Source: Firmicutes bacterium TM09-10
GTDB taxonomy: Bacteria; Bacillota; Clostridia; Lachnospirales; Lachnospiraceae
Direction: 5' to 3'
Length of the DNA stretch: 54,071 bases
Assembly: GCA_003481005.1 (NCBI GenBank)
Contig: QUKC01000021.1
Span: forward strand, 1-54,071
Part shown: positions 23,798-33,788 of the stretch, one piece after another
Numbering within the stretch: the first letter of the stretch is position 1
Layout: every line of letters starts with the position of its first letter
The notes under the pieces: generated by a model
Seen by the model: the letters and a program-made list of their open reading frames with translations, nothing else
What the model was told of the DNA's origin: nothing
Databases searched by the model: none
Made by a program: the position numbers and the translations under genes

Positions 23798-26493
23798 GCT
23801 TTGGTTCCTTTCGTCACTTTCGCGGAAGAGGTAGACTTCTTAGCTACAGAGGCAGGCTTCTTAGCCGTCGGCTCTTTCACTGCGACAGCCTTCGCGGTCG
23901 CTGTCTTTTTGCGGGTCGTGCGGCGTGCAGGCTTTTCTTTTTCTTTTCCCTCAAGAATCGCGCTGTCCGCCTGCTCTGCCTTTTCGGTCAGCTCTTCCTT
24001 CAGGGTTTTCTTTTTCATGGCAGCTACTTTCTTCGCAGCCTCTTCCACCGCTTTTTTGGCAGCAGCCGTTTTTCTTACGACCTCTTCTGCTGCCTGCCTT
24101 GCCACCGCTTCCTTTTCAGCTGCCTCTTCGGCAGCTTTTCTCGCAGCTTCTTCCTTCTTTGCAGCCTCCTCCGCTGCTTTTTTAGCGATTGCTTCTTTTT
24201 TCGCAGCTTCCTCTGCGGCTTTTCTCACAGCCTCTTCCGCTGCTTTTTGGGCAGCCTCAGCGATCTTTCTGCGCTCTTCTTTTTCTTCGTCCGTGTAAGG
24301 CGCATAGGCAAAAATGCTCACAGACAGCGGCGCCTGATGCATCAGGATCGAATTTTCCCTGCCGTCGGATGCGATTTCTTCCGCTTCCAGTACATAGGAG
24401 TTAATTCTTCCTTTTCCGCCAAAGGCGATATCGTCAGAGTTTAAAACTTCCGCATATTTTCCTTCAAAAGGTACACCAACCCGATACTCCGGTCTGTCCA
24501 CGTTTGCAAAGTTCAGGCATACCAAAAGCGTCTCTTCCTCTTTGTCGCTCTTTCTCAGATAGGAAAGCGTGCATTCGTTCGCATCAATGCAGTCAATCCA
24601 TTCAAAGCCGTCCCAGCTGTCGTCTTCCGCATACAGCGCAGGGTTTTTACGGTACAGCTCGTTTAACCGCTTCACAAACCGGCGCATCTGCTCATGATGA
24701 TCATATTTTAGCAGTTCCCATTCCACGCCCCGCTCTTCGTTCCACTCGTCGTACTCTGCGATATCCTGTCCCATAAACAAAAGCTTCTTGCCCGGATGCG
24801 TCATCATATAACCGTAGCCTGCGCGCAGGTTCGCGAATTTGTCCGCTTCCTCTCCCGGCATCTTGCTAAGCATCGACGCTTTGCCGTGAACGACCTCGTC
24901 ATGGGATAACACGAGCATGAACTTTTCGGAATACGCATAAACCATCGAAAACGTCAGATCGTTGTGATGATACGCACGGAAATATGGGTCATACTGCATG
25001 TAGTCGAGGAAATCGTTCATCCAGCCCATATTCCATTTCATCGTAAAGCCAAGACCACCATCGTTTAAATCGCCCGTCACCTTCGGCCATGCTGTGGATT
25101 CCTCCGCGATCGTAACCGCGCCCCTGCCGCGTTTTTGAATCATGCTGTTTGTATGCTTTAAAAATTCGACCGCTTCCAGATTTTCATTGCCGCCGTACAT
25201 GTTGGCAATCCATTCGCCATCCTGCTTTCCGTAATCGAGATAAAGCATTGAAGCGACCGCGTCCATCCGGATTCCGTCTGCATGGAACTGCTCCACCCAG
25301 TAAAGCGCATTGGCAATCAGGTAGTTGCTTACCTGCGGTCTGCCGTAATTATAGATCAGCGTTCCCCAATGCGGATGCGCCCCCTGTCTCGGGTCTTTGT
25401 GCTCATACAGGCATGTCCCGTCGAAGCCGGACAGTCCGTAAGCATCTCTCGGAAAATGGGCCGGAACCCAGTCCAGAATCACGCCGATTCCTGCTTTGTG
25501 CAGCTCGTTGACAAAATACATAAAATCCTGCGGTGTGCCATAACGTGCAGTCGGCGCATAATAGCCGATGACCTGATAGCCCCAGGATCCATCCAGCGGG
25601 TGCTCCATAACCGGCATCAGCTCCACATGGGTATAGCCCATTTCCTTCACATAGGAAATAACCTTCGGTGCAAACTCCCGGTAGTTATAATATCTGCGGC
25701 CATCCTCGGGCTTTGCAAAGGAGCCCAGATACATTTCGTAAACGCTCATCGGCTCTTTTTCAGGACAGCTTTTTTCTCGTGCCAAGATCCATGCTTCATC
25801 TTCCCAGGCAAAGCCATCGATGTTGCGAACAACAGATGCCGTGTCCGGGCGGAGCTGTTGTCCAAACGCATAGGGATCTGCCTTCAGGTAAGTCAGACCG
25901 CCCTTTAATTTCAGCTCAAACTTATAATTCTCGCCCTCTTTAACTCCGGGGATAAAAATTTCAAAAATACCGGAATCCCACAGGCGGCGCATCTGATGTC
26001 TGCGTCCATCCCAATGGTTAAAATCTCCCACAACACTGACCCGCAGCGCATTCGGTGCCCAGACTGCAAAATGTACGCCCTGGGTTTTGTCGATGGTCAT
26101 CATATGCGCACCAAGGATACGGTAAGCTTCATAATGGATTCCTGCCGCAAACCGCGCCGTATCCTCTTTGGTAATGACCGGAGCAAACCGATAGGGATCT
26201 TCAAATTCTTCTGTTGTGCCATCTTCCAAAGAAGCCTTTAATGTATAGCCTCCGATTTCCTTACCGCCAACCAGTGCGGCATAATAGCCAGCCTCGTCCG
26301 CCTGCTCCATTTCCACGGTCTTTTGACCGGGCAGCTTCAGTTCCATCGAAACAGCGCCCGGATAAAATGCCTGCACCACCGTCGCATTGCCTTCCCGGTG
26401 CGGTCCCAAAAGCCGGTGCGGATCGTCCTCCTCCGAATAAATAATTGCCTCTATTTCAGGCCAGTTCATCAGCCTATACAGTTTTTCGTTCAT
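23794..26493 (-). CDS. glgB: 1,4-alpha-glucan branching enzyme with long Ala/Lys-rich C-terminal tail
   Basis: 899 residues from ATG 26493, which has AGGAGG upstream. An N-terminal CBM48 (about 20-210) precedes the GH13 barrel with region I DWVPAHFP, region II GIRMDAVAS (nucleophile Asp), region III TIAEESTAWP (acid/base Glu) and region IV LSHDEVVHGK. The enzyme makes alpha-1,6 branches in glycogen. The catalytic part ends near residue 730 (IFAYAPYTDEE). The last ~168 residues are extra: about 100 residues of EEAAKKEA-type helical repeats, then a basic segment rich in Lys/Ala/Thr/Ser (ARRTTRKKTATAK, KKPASVAKKS) resembling histone H1 tails. No other glg gene is in the window. Confidence 0.92.
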   Translation of the reverse strand: MNEKLYRLMNWPEIEAIIYSEEDDPHRLLGPHREGNATVVQAFYPGAVSMELKLPGQKTVEMEQADEAGYYAALVGGKEIGGYTLKASLEDGTTEEFEDPYRFAPVITKEDTARFAAGIHYEAYRILGAHMMTIDKTQGVHFAVWAPNALRVSVVGDFNHWDGRRHQMRRLWDSGIFEIFIPGVKEGENYKFELKLKGGLTYLKADPYAFGQQLRPDTASVVRNIDGFAWEDEAWILAREKSCPEKEPMSVYEMYLGSFAKPEDGRRYYNYREFAPKVISYVKEMGYTHVELMPVMEHPLDGSWGYQVIGYYAPTARYGTPQDFMYFVNELHKAGIGVILDWVPAHFPRDAYGLSGFDGTCLYEHKDPRQGAHPHWGTLIYNYGRPQVSNYLIANALYWVEQFHADGIRMDAVASMLYLDYGKQDGEWIANMYGGNENLEAVEFLKHTNSMIQKRGRGAVTIAEESTAWPKVTGDLNDGGLGFTMKWNMGWMNDFLDYMQYDPYFRAYHHNDLTFSMVYAYSEKFMLVLSHDEVVHGKASMLSKMPGEEADKFANLRAGYGYMMTHPGKKLLFMGQDIAEYDEWNEERGVEWELLKYDHHEQMRRFVKRLNELYRKNPALYAEDDSWDGFEWIDCIDANECTLSYLRKSDKEEETLLVCLNFANVDRPEYRVGVPFEGKYAEVLNSDDIAFGGKGRINSYVLEAEEIASDGRENSILMHQAPLSVSIFAYAPYTDEEKEERRKIAEAAQKAAEEAVRKAAEEAAKKEAIAKKAAEEAAKKEEAARKAAEEAAEKEAVARQAAEEVVRKTAAAKKAVEEAAKKVAAMKKKTLKEELTEKAEQADSAILEGKEKEKPARRTTRKKTATAKAVAVKEPTAKKPASVAKKSTSSAKVTKGTKA

Positions 26494-26539
26494 TCGATAC
26501 CCTCCTGCCGGACGCTTTTGCCGCGCTCCTCTTATTTTT

Positions 26540-26568
26540 ATTTTACCCTTCCCGGGCACAATAGGCAA
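26540..26568 (-). promoter_or_regulatory. glgB promoter
   Basis: On the minus strand TTGCCT (26568-26563), 17-bp spacer, TAAAAT (26545-26540), about 45 bases before the glgB start. Confidence 0.65.
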
Positions 26569-26586
26569 GGGAAAAAGTCTATTTAC

Positions 26587-26630
26587 AAAAGGCCCCGGAG
26601 ACTGGCACCATACTGCCTTTCTCCGGGGTC
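26587..26630 (-). terminator. Terminator of serC-serA
   Basis: On the minus strand GACCCCGGAGA and TCTCCGGGGCC pair around a 20-nt loop and run into TTTTGTAAA, about 30 bases after the serA stop. Confidence 0.8.
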
Positions 26631-26660
26631 TGTGAGTCTCCGTTACAGAACGCCTGCGTT

Positions 26661-27824
26661 TTACTTCACCACCCGTACGCGGAACACGCCATCGATCGTC
26701 TTTAACTGATTGACAATACTGCCGCTTACGGAGGACTCCAGGTCGACCATCGTATATGCAACATCGCCTTTGGATTTGTTCATCATATTTGCGATGTTTA
26801 AGTTGTTCCAGCCGAGGACGGAGGAGAACTTCGCGATCATGTTTGCGATATTCTTATGGAAAATCACGACTCTACTTTCTGCCGTGCACACACCCATATC
26901 GCAGTCCGGGAAGTTGACGCTGTGGAGAATATTTCCGTTTTCGAGATATTCCTGCAGCTGTCTGACTGCCATAACCGCACAGTTTTCTTCCGACTCCTCG
27001 GTCGAAGCGCCCAGATGCGGGATGACGATGCAGCCCGGCTTTCCTGCCGTGACCGGATTCGGGAAATCCGAAACGTAACGGCGGATTTTGCCGGCGGTAA
27101 TTCCGTCTAACACAGCTTCTTCATCCACCAGCAGATCTCTTGCAAAGTTTAACAAAATCACGCCGTCCTTCATCCGGGAGATAGCTTCTGCGCTGATCAT
27201 ATTTTTTGTGCTGTCCATCAGCGGCACATGGATTGTGATATAATCGCACTGCTCATAGATTTCATTGACATCCAGCACATGTCTGACGTCGCGGCTTAAC
27301 TTCCACGCCGCATCGACCGATACATACGGATCATAGCCGAGCACTTCCATTCCGAGATGACGCGCCACATTAGCAACCTTGACGCCGATCGCGCCCAGTC
27401 CGATGATACCAAGGCGTTTGCCCATCACCTCTGTACCGGCAAACTTCTTCTTCGCTTTCTCCGCATCCTTCGCAATATTTTCATCTTCCTGATTTTCTTT
27501 CACCCAGTTGATGCCCGATACGACGTCACGGCTTGCTAAAAGCATTCCGGCAATGACCAGCTCTTTTACGCCGTTTGCGTTTGCACCCGGTGTATTGAAC
27601 ACGACGATACCCTTTTCCGCGCATTTCTCCAGCGGGATATTGTTGACGCCGGCTCCCGCTCTTGCAACCGCTAAAAGTCCATCCGGCAGCTCCATATCAT
27701 GCATCGATGCACTTCGAACCAGGATGCCTTCCGCTTCTGTAATATCGTCTGTTTTGATATAATTTTTCGAAAAATTATCGAGTCCGACCTGTGCGATCGG
27801 ATTCATGCAATAATATTTTCTCAT
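26661..27824 (-). CDS. serA: D-3-phosphoglycerate dehydrogenase
   Basis: 387 residues. It oxidises 3-phosphoglycerate to 3-phosphohydroxypyruvate, the first step of serine synthesis. The NAD-binding motif is GIIGLGAIGVKVANVA. Further signatures are VPLMDSTKNMISAEAISRMKDGVILLNFAR and the catalytic His in PHLGASTEESEENCA. A C-terminal ACT domain (about 318-387; IANMMNKSKGDVAYTMVDLE) allows serine feedback. It lacks the large intervening domain of some SerA proteins. GGGAGG precedes ATG 27824. The gap to serC is 18 bases, so they form one operon. Confidence 0.94.
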   Translation of the reverse strand: MRKYYCMNPIAQVGLDNFSKNYIKTDDITEAEGILVRSASMHDMELPDGLLAVARAGAGVNNIPLEKCAEKGIVVFNTPGANANGVKELVIAGMLLASRDVVSGINWVKENQEDENIAKDAEKAKKKFAGTEVMGKRLGIIGLGAIGVKVANVARHLGMEVLGYDPYVSVDAAWKLSRDVRHVLDVNEIYEQCDYITIHVPLMDSTKNMISAEAISRMKDGVILLNFARDLLVDEEAVLDGITAGKIRRYVSDFPNPVTAGKPGCIVIPHLGASTEESEENCAVMAVRQLQEYLENGNILHSVNFPDCDMGVCTAESRVVIFHKNIANMIAKFSSVLGWNNLNIANMMNKSKGDVAYTMVDLESSVSGSIVNQLKTIDGVFRVRVVK

Positions 27825-27842
27825 TGAAACCTCCCACTCTGC

Positions 27843-28925
27843 TTACTGATTCTGCGCTTCAAACTCTTTCATAAAGGCAACCAGCTTTTCCACGCCCTCC
27901 ATCGGCATTGCATTGTAAATGCTTGCGCGCATGCCGCCGACGCTTCTGTGTCCCTTTAAGTTCTCCAGACCGTTTTTCTTTGCCTCTGCAACAAATTTTG
28001 CATCCAGATCGGCATTGCCTGTGATAAACGGAACGTTCATCAACGAACGGTCTTCCTTGCGGACGGTGCCTTTGAACAGCTTGCTTTCATCCAGGAAATC
28101 ATACAGAATTTTCGCTTTTTTCTCGTTGTATTCTTTCATTGCTTCCAGACCGCCGCGCTTTTGCAGCCACTTAAATACTTTGCCGCAGATGTAAATTCCG
28201 TATGCCGGAGGCGTGTTGTAAAGGGATTTCGCATCCGCATGAATTTTATATTTTAACATGGTGGGCGTGCCGGGCAGCACATCTTCTGTAATCAGGTCTT
28301 CCCGGATAATTGCGATAACTACGCCGGCAGGTCCAATATTCTTCTGAACGCCACCGTAAATCATGCCATATTTGGTCACATCAACCGGCTCGGATAAGAA
28401 GCAGGAGGAAACATCCGCAACAAGGGGTTTTCCCTTTGTATTCGGAAGCGTTTTGAATTTGGTTCCGTAAATGGTGTTATTTTCACAAATATATACATAA
28501 TCCGCGTCCGGGTCGATCGGCAGATCGGAGCAATCCGGAATATAGGAAAAGGTCTGATCCTCGGAGGACGCAACCGCATTTGCCTTTCCGTAAATGGAAG
28601 CCTCTTTCCATGCCTTTTTCGCCCACTGTCCGGTTATGATGTAATCCGCTACGCGGTTTTTCATCAGGTTCATCGGAATCATCGCAAACTGCTGGCTTGC
28701 GCCACCCTGTAAAAACAGCACTTTATAGTTATCGGGGATTCCCATCAGCTGACGTAAATCAGCCTCCGCCTCATCGATGATTTTCTGATAGGTACCGGAA
28801 CGATGGCTCATCTCCATAACTGACATTCCACAGCCTCTGTAATCAAGCATTTCGTCTGCTGCTTCCTGCAGCACTTCTTCCGGCAGGACAGCCGGGCCTG
28901 CACTGAAATTGTACACTCTGGACAT
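27843..28925 (-). CDS. serC: Phosphoserine aminotransferase
   Basis: 360 residues, the normal length. It transfers an amino group from glutamate to 3-phosphohydroxypyruvate. It begins with the family signature VYNFSAGPAVLPEEVL; GGASQQFAMIPMNLM binds the cofactor phosphate, the PLP lysine is in YGGVQKNIGPAGVV, and HRSVGGMRASIYNAM closes the fold. It is upstream of serA; the operon lacks serB, so the phosphatase is elsewhere. GAGAGG precedes ATG 28925. Confidence 0.95.
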   Translation of the reverse strand: MSRVYNFSAGPAVLPEEVLQEAADEMLDYRGCGMSVMEMSHRSGTYQKIIDEAEADLRQLMGIPDNYKVLFLQGGASQQFAMIPMNLMKNRVADYIITGQWAKKAWKEASIYGKANAVASSEDQTFSYIPDCSDLPIDPDADYVYICENNTIYGTKFKTLPNTKGKPLVADVSSCFLSEPVDVTKYGMIYGGVQKNIGPAGVVIAIIREDLITEDVLPGTPTMLKYKIHADAKSLYNTPPAYGIYICGKVFKWLQKRGGLEAMKEYNEKKAKILYDFLDESKLFKGTVRKEDRSLMNVPFITGNADLDAKFVAEAKKNGLENLKGHRSVGGMRASIYNAMPMEGVEKLVAFMKEFEAQNQ

Positions 28926-29066
28926 TTTTACCTCTCATTCCGCCGCCTGTGCGGCACTTGAATTTTCTAAAAAGCCGATCTGCCCGTTCTTATCAAACAT
29001 GTGTTTTCGTGACACGGACATTTGGATCAAAAAAAAAATGATATCGAATACCGCTCATGCCTGAAT

Positions 29067-29110
29067 AAAAATACGGATACCGACCTTTCGGTCTATTGTA
29101 CCCGTATTTT
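29067..29110. terminator. Terminator of the leuB-ilvD-ilvB operon
   Basis: AAAATACGG / CCGTATTTT stem with an inner GACC-TTTC-GGTC element. It lies just past the ilvB stop codon and ends in T-runs on both strands, so it can act in either direction. The rest of the 28926-29136 gap is the serC leader, where I see no clear promoter pair. Confidence 0.8.
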
Positions 29111-29136
29111 TCGCTTTAGTCAACTACTACGTTAAT

Positions 29137-30813
29137 TTATTTGCTTGTAAGGTCATCCCCATCGAAAACCTCGCTGATCGCTGCACCCGCTGGAACCATC
29201 GGAAATACCTTATCGTCTTCAGGAATTCTACAGTCGATGACAACCGGCTTCTGAAGTGCGATTGCCTTTTCAATTGCCGGAGCAACCTCCTCCTTCGCGG
29301 TGACGCGGATTGCCGCGCATCCCAATCCTTCTGCTACCTTGCAGTAATCCACTGCATCCTCCAGAACCGTCTGGGAATAGCGTTTTCCATAAAAGAGCGT
29401 CTGCCACTGGCGCACCATGCCCAGAACATGATTGTTGATGATGATCTGGATGATCGGAATCTGATATCTGCTGGCTGTCGCAAGCTCGATCAGGTTCATA
29501 CGGAAGCATCCGTCTCCGCCGATATTAACGCAGATTTTATCCGGGCAGCCTGTTTTCGCGCCGATGCATGCCCCGATACCGTAGCCCATCGTGCCAAGAC
29601 CGCCGGAGGACAAAAACGTGCGGGGCTTCGTATAATGATAATACTGCGCCGCCCACATCTGATGCTGTCCGACGTCGGTTGTGATAATTGCATTGCCTTT
29701 CGTAATGCGGTCTAATTCTTCTATAATATAAGGGCAGCTCAACTGGCTGTCGTCATATTTGAGCGGATACTTTTCTTTTAATTCCAGAATATGCGCTGTC
29801 CACTCCGGATGATGCATCTGTTCCATCCGTGCGATCAGCTTTGTCAAAATATCCTTCAGATCTCCGACAATGGACACGTCCGCATGGATATTTTTATTGA
29901 TCTCAGCAGCATCAATATCGATATGCAGGATCTTTGCATTCTTTGCAAATAAGGATGCGTTGCCGATGACACGGTCAGAAAATCTCGCGCCCAGTGCAAC
30001 CAAAAGGTCACACTCGCTCACTCCGAGGTTGGAGGTCTTTGTGCCGTGCATACCGATCATACCGGTATAGAGCGGATCGTAACCGTCATACGCCCCCTTT
30101 CCCATCAGGGTGTCACAGACCGGAGAATCCAGCTTTTTGGCAAAGGCACGCACCTCTTCTGAAGCGCCAGAAAGAATTGCTCCGCCGCCCAGATAAATAT
30201 AGGGTTTTTTCGCCTTGGAAATCACTTCCAGCGCGGCATCTAAATCTTCCTGCGTGTAATGTCCGGCACGTTCAACCGATTCCGGCTTTTTGGGTGTATA
30301 TTCGCAGCTCGCTGCCGTTACATCTTTGGTGATATCTACCAGCACCGGTCCGGGTCTTCCAGATTTTGCAATGTGAAATGCCTTGCGCAGCGTGTCTGCC
30401 AGAATATTGACATCTTTTACAATGTAACCGTGTTTGGTGATCGGCATCGTCACGCCTGCGATATCGACCTCCTGGAAGGAATCTTTTCCCAGAAGCGGCA
30501 GCGTTACATTACAGGTAATCGCTACCATCGGAACGGAATCCATGTACGCGGTCGCAATGCCGGTAACCAGATTCGTCGCGCCGGGACCACTGGTCGCCAT
30601 ACACACACCGACTTTTCCGGTTGCACGCGCATAGCCATCTGCTGCATGTGCAGCACCCTGTTCATGAGATGTCAGCACATGGAAAATCTCATCGCTATGC
30701 TTGTATAACGCATCATATACATTCAAAATGGAGCCGCCCGGATATCCGAACACAACATCCACGCCCTGTTCTTTTAAACACTCTATGACGATTTCAGCAC
30801 CAGTACGAACCAT
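29137..30813 (-). CDS. ilvB: Acetolactate synthase, large subunit
   Basis: 558 residues from ATG 30813, which follows GGGGGAGG; a longer frame starting at 30852 has no site. Thiamine-diphosphate enzyme of valine, leucine and isoleucine synthesis. The catalytic Glu is in TSHEQGAAHAADGYAR, and the ThDP motif runs from GGDGCFRMNLIELATASRY to INNH. FAD-domain and dimer regions are of normal length. No regulatory subunit gene (ilvN) follows; the transcript ends at the terminator 29067-29110. It is the last gene of leuB-ilvD-ilvB. Confidence 0.94.
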   Translation of the reverse strand: MVRTGAEIVIECLKEQGVDVVFGYPGGSILNVYDALYKHSDEIFHVLTSHEQGAAHAADGYARATGKVGVCMATSGPGATNLVTGIATAYMDSVPMVAITCNVTLPLLGKDSFQEVDIAGVTMPITKHGYIVKDVNILADTLRKAFHIAKSGRPGPVLVDITKDVTAASCEYTPKKPESVERAGHYTQEDLDAALEVISKAKKPYIYLGGGAILSGASEEVRAFAKKLDSPVCDTLMGKGAYDGYDPLYTGMIGMHGTKTSNLGVSECDLLVALGARFSDRVIGNASLFAKNAKILHIDIDAAEINKNIHADVSIVGDLKDILTKLIARMEQMHHPEWTAHILELKEKYPLKYDDSQLSCPYIIEELDRITKGNAIITTDVGQHQMWAAQYYHYTKPRTFLSSGGLGTMGYGIGACIGAKTGCPDKICVNIGGDGCFRMNLIELATASRYQIPIIQIIINNHVLGMVRQWQTLFYGKRYSQTVLEDAVDYCKVAEGLGCAAIRVTAKEEVAPAIEKAIALQKPVVIDCRIPEDDKVFPMVPAGAAISEVFDGDDLTSK

Positions 30814-30835
30814 ATCGTCCTCCCCCTTTTTATCT

Positions 30836-32503
30836 TTATTTCTTAATTTCAAGTACAGCGCCTCTGTTTCCGCTGGTTACCATTTCCCGGTAACGTGCCA
30901 GATATCCGGTGGTTACCTTCGGCTCTCTGGGCTGCCATTTTGCCCTTCTCTCTGCCAGCACTTCATCAGAGACCTTCATATCCAGACGATTTTCCGGAAT
31001 ATTGATGCTGATGATATCGCCCTCTTCTACCAGTGCGATGGGACCGCCGACAGCAGCCTCCGGGGAAACATGACCGATCGACGCACCTCTGGATGCACCG
31101 GAGAAACGACCGTCCGTAATCAGCGCAACACTGGAACCAAGACCCATACCTGCGATTGCAGAAGTCGGATTCAGCATTTCTCTCATGCCGGGGCCGCCTT
31201 TGGGTCCCTCGTAACGGATCACAACGACATCGCCGGGAACAATCTTGCCGCCCTTGATCGCAGCAATTGCGTCCTCCTCGCAGTCAAATACCCTTGCAGG
31301 GCCTTCATGAACCATCATTTCCGGTACAACAGCGCTTCTCTTTACAACACCGGTATCCGGAGCCAGGTTGCCTTTGAGTACAGCGATACCGCCTGTCTCA
31401 GAATAGGGATTTTCAACCGGACGAATCACTTCGGGATTGCGGTTTACACAGGCTTCGATATTTTCGCCGACGGTCTTTCCTGTTACCGTCATCAGGTCTG
31501 TCTTTAACAGTCCCTTCTTATTTAATTCATTCATAACTGCGTATACGCCGCCAGCCTCATTTAAGTCTTCAATGTAGGTCGGACCTGCAGGTGCCAGATG
31601 ACACAGGTTCGGTGTATGGGAAGAAATTTCATTTGCGATTTCCATGTTCAGCTCTACGCCTGCCTCATGCGCGATTGCAGGCAGATGCAGCATGGAGTTT
31701 GTAGAACAACCGAGCGCCATATCGACGGTCAGGGCGTTTAAGAACGCATCCTTTGTCATGATGTCGCGGGGCTTGATATCCTTGCGAACCAGCTCCATAA
31801 TCTGCATACCGGCATGCTTTGCCAGCTGGATACGTGCAGAATATACTGCCGGAATTGTGCCGTTGCCCTTTAAGCCCATGCCCAGCGCCTCTGTCAGACA
31901 GTTCATGGAGTTTGCGGTGTACATACCGGAACAGGAACCGCAGGTCGGACATACTTTTTCTTCGTATTCCTGCAGCTCTTCCAGCGACATGGTGCCTGCT
32001 GCCACGGAGCCTACTGCTTCAAACATAGAAGATAAGCTTCTCTTTCTGCCGTGCAGATGTCCTGCCAGCATTGGACCGCCGGAAACAAAAATCGTCGGGA
32101 TATTCAGTCTTGCCGCTGCCATCAAAAGACCGGGCACATTTTTATCACAGTTAGGGATACATACCAGACCATCGAACTGATGTGCCATCGCCATACACTC
32201 GGTGCTGTCGCAGATCAGGTCTCTGGTTACGAGGGAATATTTCATGCCGACATGTCCCATCGCGATACCATCGCAGACTGCGATTGCCGGGAATACGACC
32301 GGGGTGCCCCCCGCCATTGCAACGCCGAGCTTGACCGCTTCTGTAATTTTATCCAGGTTCATATGTCCGGGCACGATTTCGTTATAGGAGTTTACAATAC
32401 CGATCAGCGGTCTGTTCTTTTCCTCCTCTGTCATGCCCAGAGCATTCATCAGACTTCTGTGGGGTGCCTGCTGGACGCCTTTTGTTACATTATCACTTCT
32501 CAT
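30836..32503 (-). CDS. ilvD: Dihydroxyacid dehydratase
   Basis: 555 residues from ATG 32503 ([18 protein letters not shown], the standard family N terminus), with GAGGAA upstream; the GTG at 32518 is too close to that site. Fe-S dehydratase acting on dihydroxyacids in branched-chain amino-acid synthesis. Cluster Cys residues are in [11 protein letters not shown] and [20 protein letters not shown]-terminal [21 protein letters not shown] is the signature. It is 22 bases upstream of ilvB and 31 bases downstream of leuB. Confidence 0.95.
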   Translation of the reverse strand: MRSDNVTKGVQQAPHRSLMNALGMTEEEKNRPLIGIVNSYNEIVPGHMNLDKITEAVKLGVAMAGGTPVVFPAIAVCDGIAMGHVGMKYSLVTRDLICDSTECMAMAHQFDGLVCIPNCDKNVPGLLMAAARLNIPTIFVSGGPMLAGHLHGRKRSLSSMFEAVGSVAAGTMSLEELQEYEEKVCPTCGSCSGMYTANSMNCLTEALGMGLKGNGTIPAVYSARIQLAKHAGMQIMELVRKDIKPRDIMTKDAFLNALTVDMALGCSTNSMLHLPAIAHEAGVELNMEIANEISSHTPNLCHLAPAGPTYIEDLNEAGGVYAVMNELNKKGLLKTDLMTVTGKTVGENIEACVNRNPEVIRPVENPYSETGGIAVLKGNLAPDTGVVKRSAVVPEMMVHEGPARVFDCEEDAIAAIKGGKIVPGDVVVIRYEGPKGGPGMREMLNPTSAIAGMGLGSSVALITDGRFSGASRGASIGHVSPEAAVGGPIALVEEGDIISINIPENRLDMKVSDEVLAERRAKWQPREPKVTTGYLARYREMVTSGNRGAVLEIKK

Positions 32504-32534
32504 TTGTTCGTTCCTCACATTCTGTTATCAAAAA

Positions 32535-33617
32535 TTAAATCCGCTCTGCAAGCAGATCGCCCATCTTGCTGCATCCAACCAGTGTACACCCCTCGGACAT
32601 AATATCTCCGGTGCGGTAGCCCTCTGCCAGAACCTTGCGAACCGCTTCTTCCACTGCTTCTGCCTCTTTATCCAAATCAAATGTGTAACGCAGCATCATG
32701 GCAGCGCTCAGCACAGTTGCAATGGGATTTGCGAGATCTTTGCCCGCGATATCCGGCGCACTGCCGTGACTGGGCTCATATAAGCCGAACTTTGTATCGT
32801 TTAAGCTTGCGGAGGACAGCATACCGATCGAGCCGGTCACCATGCTCGCTTCATCCGAAAGAATATCGCCGAACATATTTTCGGTCAGGATCACATCGAA
32901 CTGCGCCGGATCCTTGACCAGCTGCATCGCACAGTTGTCCACAAGCATATGGGACAGCTCCACGTCAGGATAATCCTTTGCCACCTCTTCCACCACGCTT
33001 CTCCACAGTCTCGAAGAATCCAGCACATTTGCCTTGTCCACACTCGTCACTTTGCCTTTTCTCTTGCGCGCTACATCAAACGCCTTGATGGCTATTCGAC
33101 GGATTTCCTCTTCGGTGTAGGTCAGAGTATCGACTGCCTTACGCACGCCGTTTTCTGTCGTCGTATGGCGCTCGCCAAAATACAGACCGCCGGTCAGCTC
33201 TCGCATAATCAGCATGTCAAAGCCTGCCCGGCTGATTTCTTCTTTTAACGGGCACGCGCCTGCAAGCTCCGGATACAAATAAGCCGGTCTTAAATTTGCA
33301 AATAAGTTGAGTGCTTTGCGGATCTTCAACAGACCTGCTTCCGGACGCTTTTCCGGAGGGAGCTTGTACCAGGGGGAGGTGTTGGTATCTCCGCCGATGG
33401 AACCCATCAGAACCGCATCTGCCGCCTTCGCCGTCGCAATTGCCTCGTCTGTCAGCGGTACGCCGCGCACATCAATCGATGCGCCGCCCATCAAAATCTC
33501 CTTGCGCTCTATTTCATGACCGAATTTCTTCGCCACCTGATCCAGTACTTTATTGGCCTGTGCTACAATTTCCGGTCCGATTCCATCGCCCGGAATGCAT
33601 GCAATCTCTAATTTCAT
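32535..33617 (-). CDS. leuB: 3-isopropylmalate dehydrogenase
   Basis: 360 residues. It oxidises 3-isopropylmalate in leucine synthesis with NAD. It starts [20 protein letters not shown]; active-site residues lie in [11 protein letters not shown], and [19 protein letters not shown] and [18 protein letters not shown] are clear signatures. It is the first gene of the operon, separated here from leuA, leuC and leuD, which are not in the window. A promoter and a palindrome lie directly upstream. Confidence 0.95.
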   Translation of the reverse strand: MKLEIACIPGDGIGPEIVAQANKVLDQVAKKFGHEIERKEILMGGASIDVRGVPLTDEAIATAKAADAVLMGSIGGDTNTSPWYKLPPEKRPEAGLLKIRKALNLFANLRPAYLYPELAGACPLKEEISRAGFDMLIMRELTGGLYFGERHTTTENGVRKAVDTLTYTEEEIRRIAIKAFDVARKRKGKVTSVDKANVLDSSRLWRSVVEEVAKDYPDVELSHMLVDNCAMQLVKDPAQFDVILTENMFGDILSDEASMVTGSIGMLSSASLNDTKFGLYEPSHGSAPDIAGKDLANPIATVLSAAMMLRYTFDLDKEAEAVEEAVRKVLAEGYRTGDIMSEGCTLVGCSKMGDLLAERI

Positions 33618-33639
33618 CGAGCTGTTCCTCCAATACTGC

Positions 33640-33657
33640 GCTCAATTGTAATTGAGC
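33640..33657. promoter_or_regulatory. Palindrome GCTCAATTGTAATTGAGC in the leuB leader
   Basis: 8-bp arms around GT, located 12 bases downstream of the leuB -10 box. It may be an operator or a leader hairpin. No T-box (no specifier stem or TGGNACC-like motif) is seen. Confidence 0.5.
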
Positions 33658-33668
33658 TGTTCTTTCTA

Positions 33669-33697
33669 AGTTTAACGTAACACTGTATATTTTTCAA
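33669..33697 (-). promoter_or_regulatory. leuB-ilvD-ilvB promoter
   Basis: On the minus strand TTGAAA (33697-33692), 17-bp spacer, TAAACT (33674-33669). Confidence 0.7.
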
Positions 33698-33707
33698 TAC
33701 AAACAGG

Positions 33708-33740
33708 AAAAAAGCCATATCGGTTTGATATGGCTTTTAT
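33708..33740. terminator. Terminator of the PTS gene
   Basis: AAAAGCCATATC, loop GGTTT, GATATGGCTTTT; T-runs on both strands. It lies between the PTS stop (33789) and the leuB promoter. Confidence 0.9.
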
Positions 33741-33788
33741 AACTTAGAAGAATAAGTTTCGCGTTTTCTATTCTTTTCTGATATAGGC

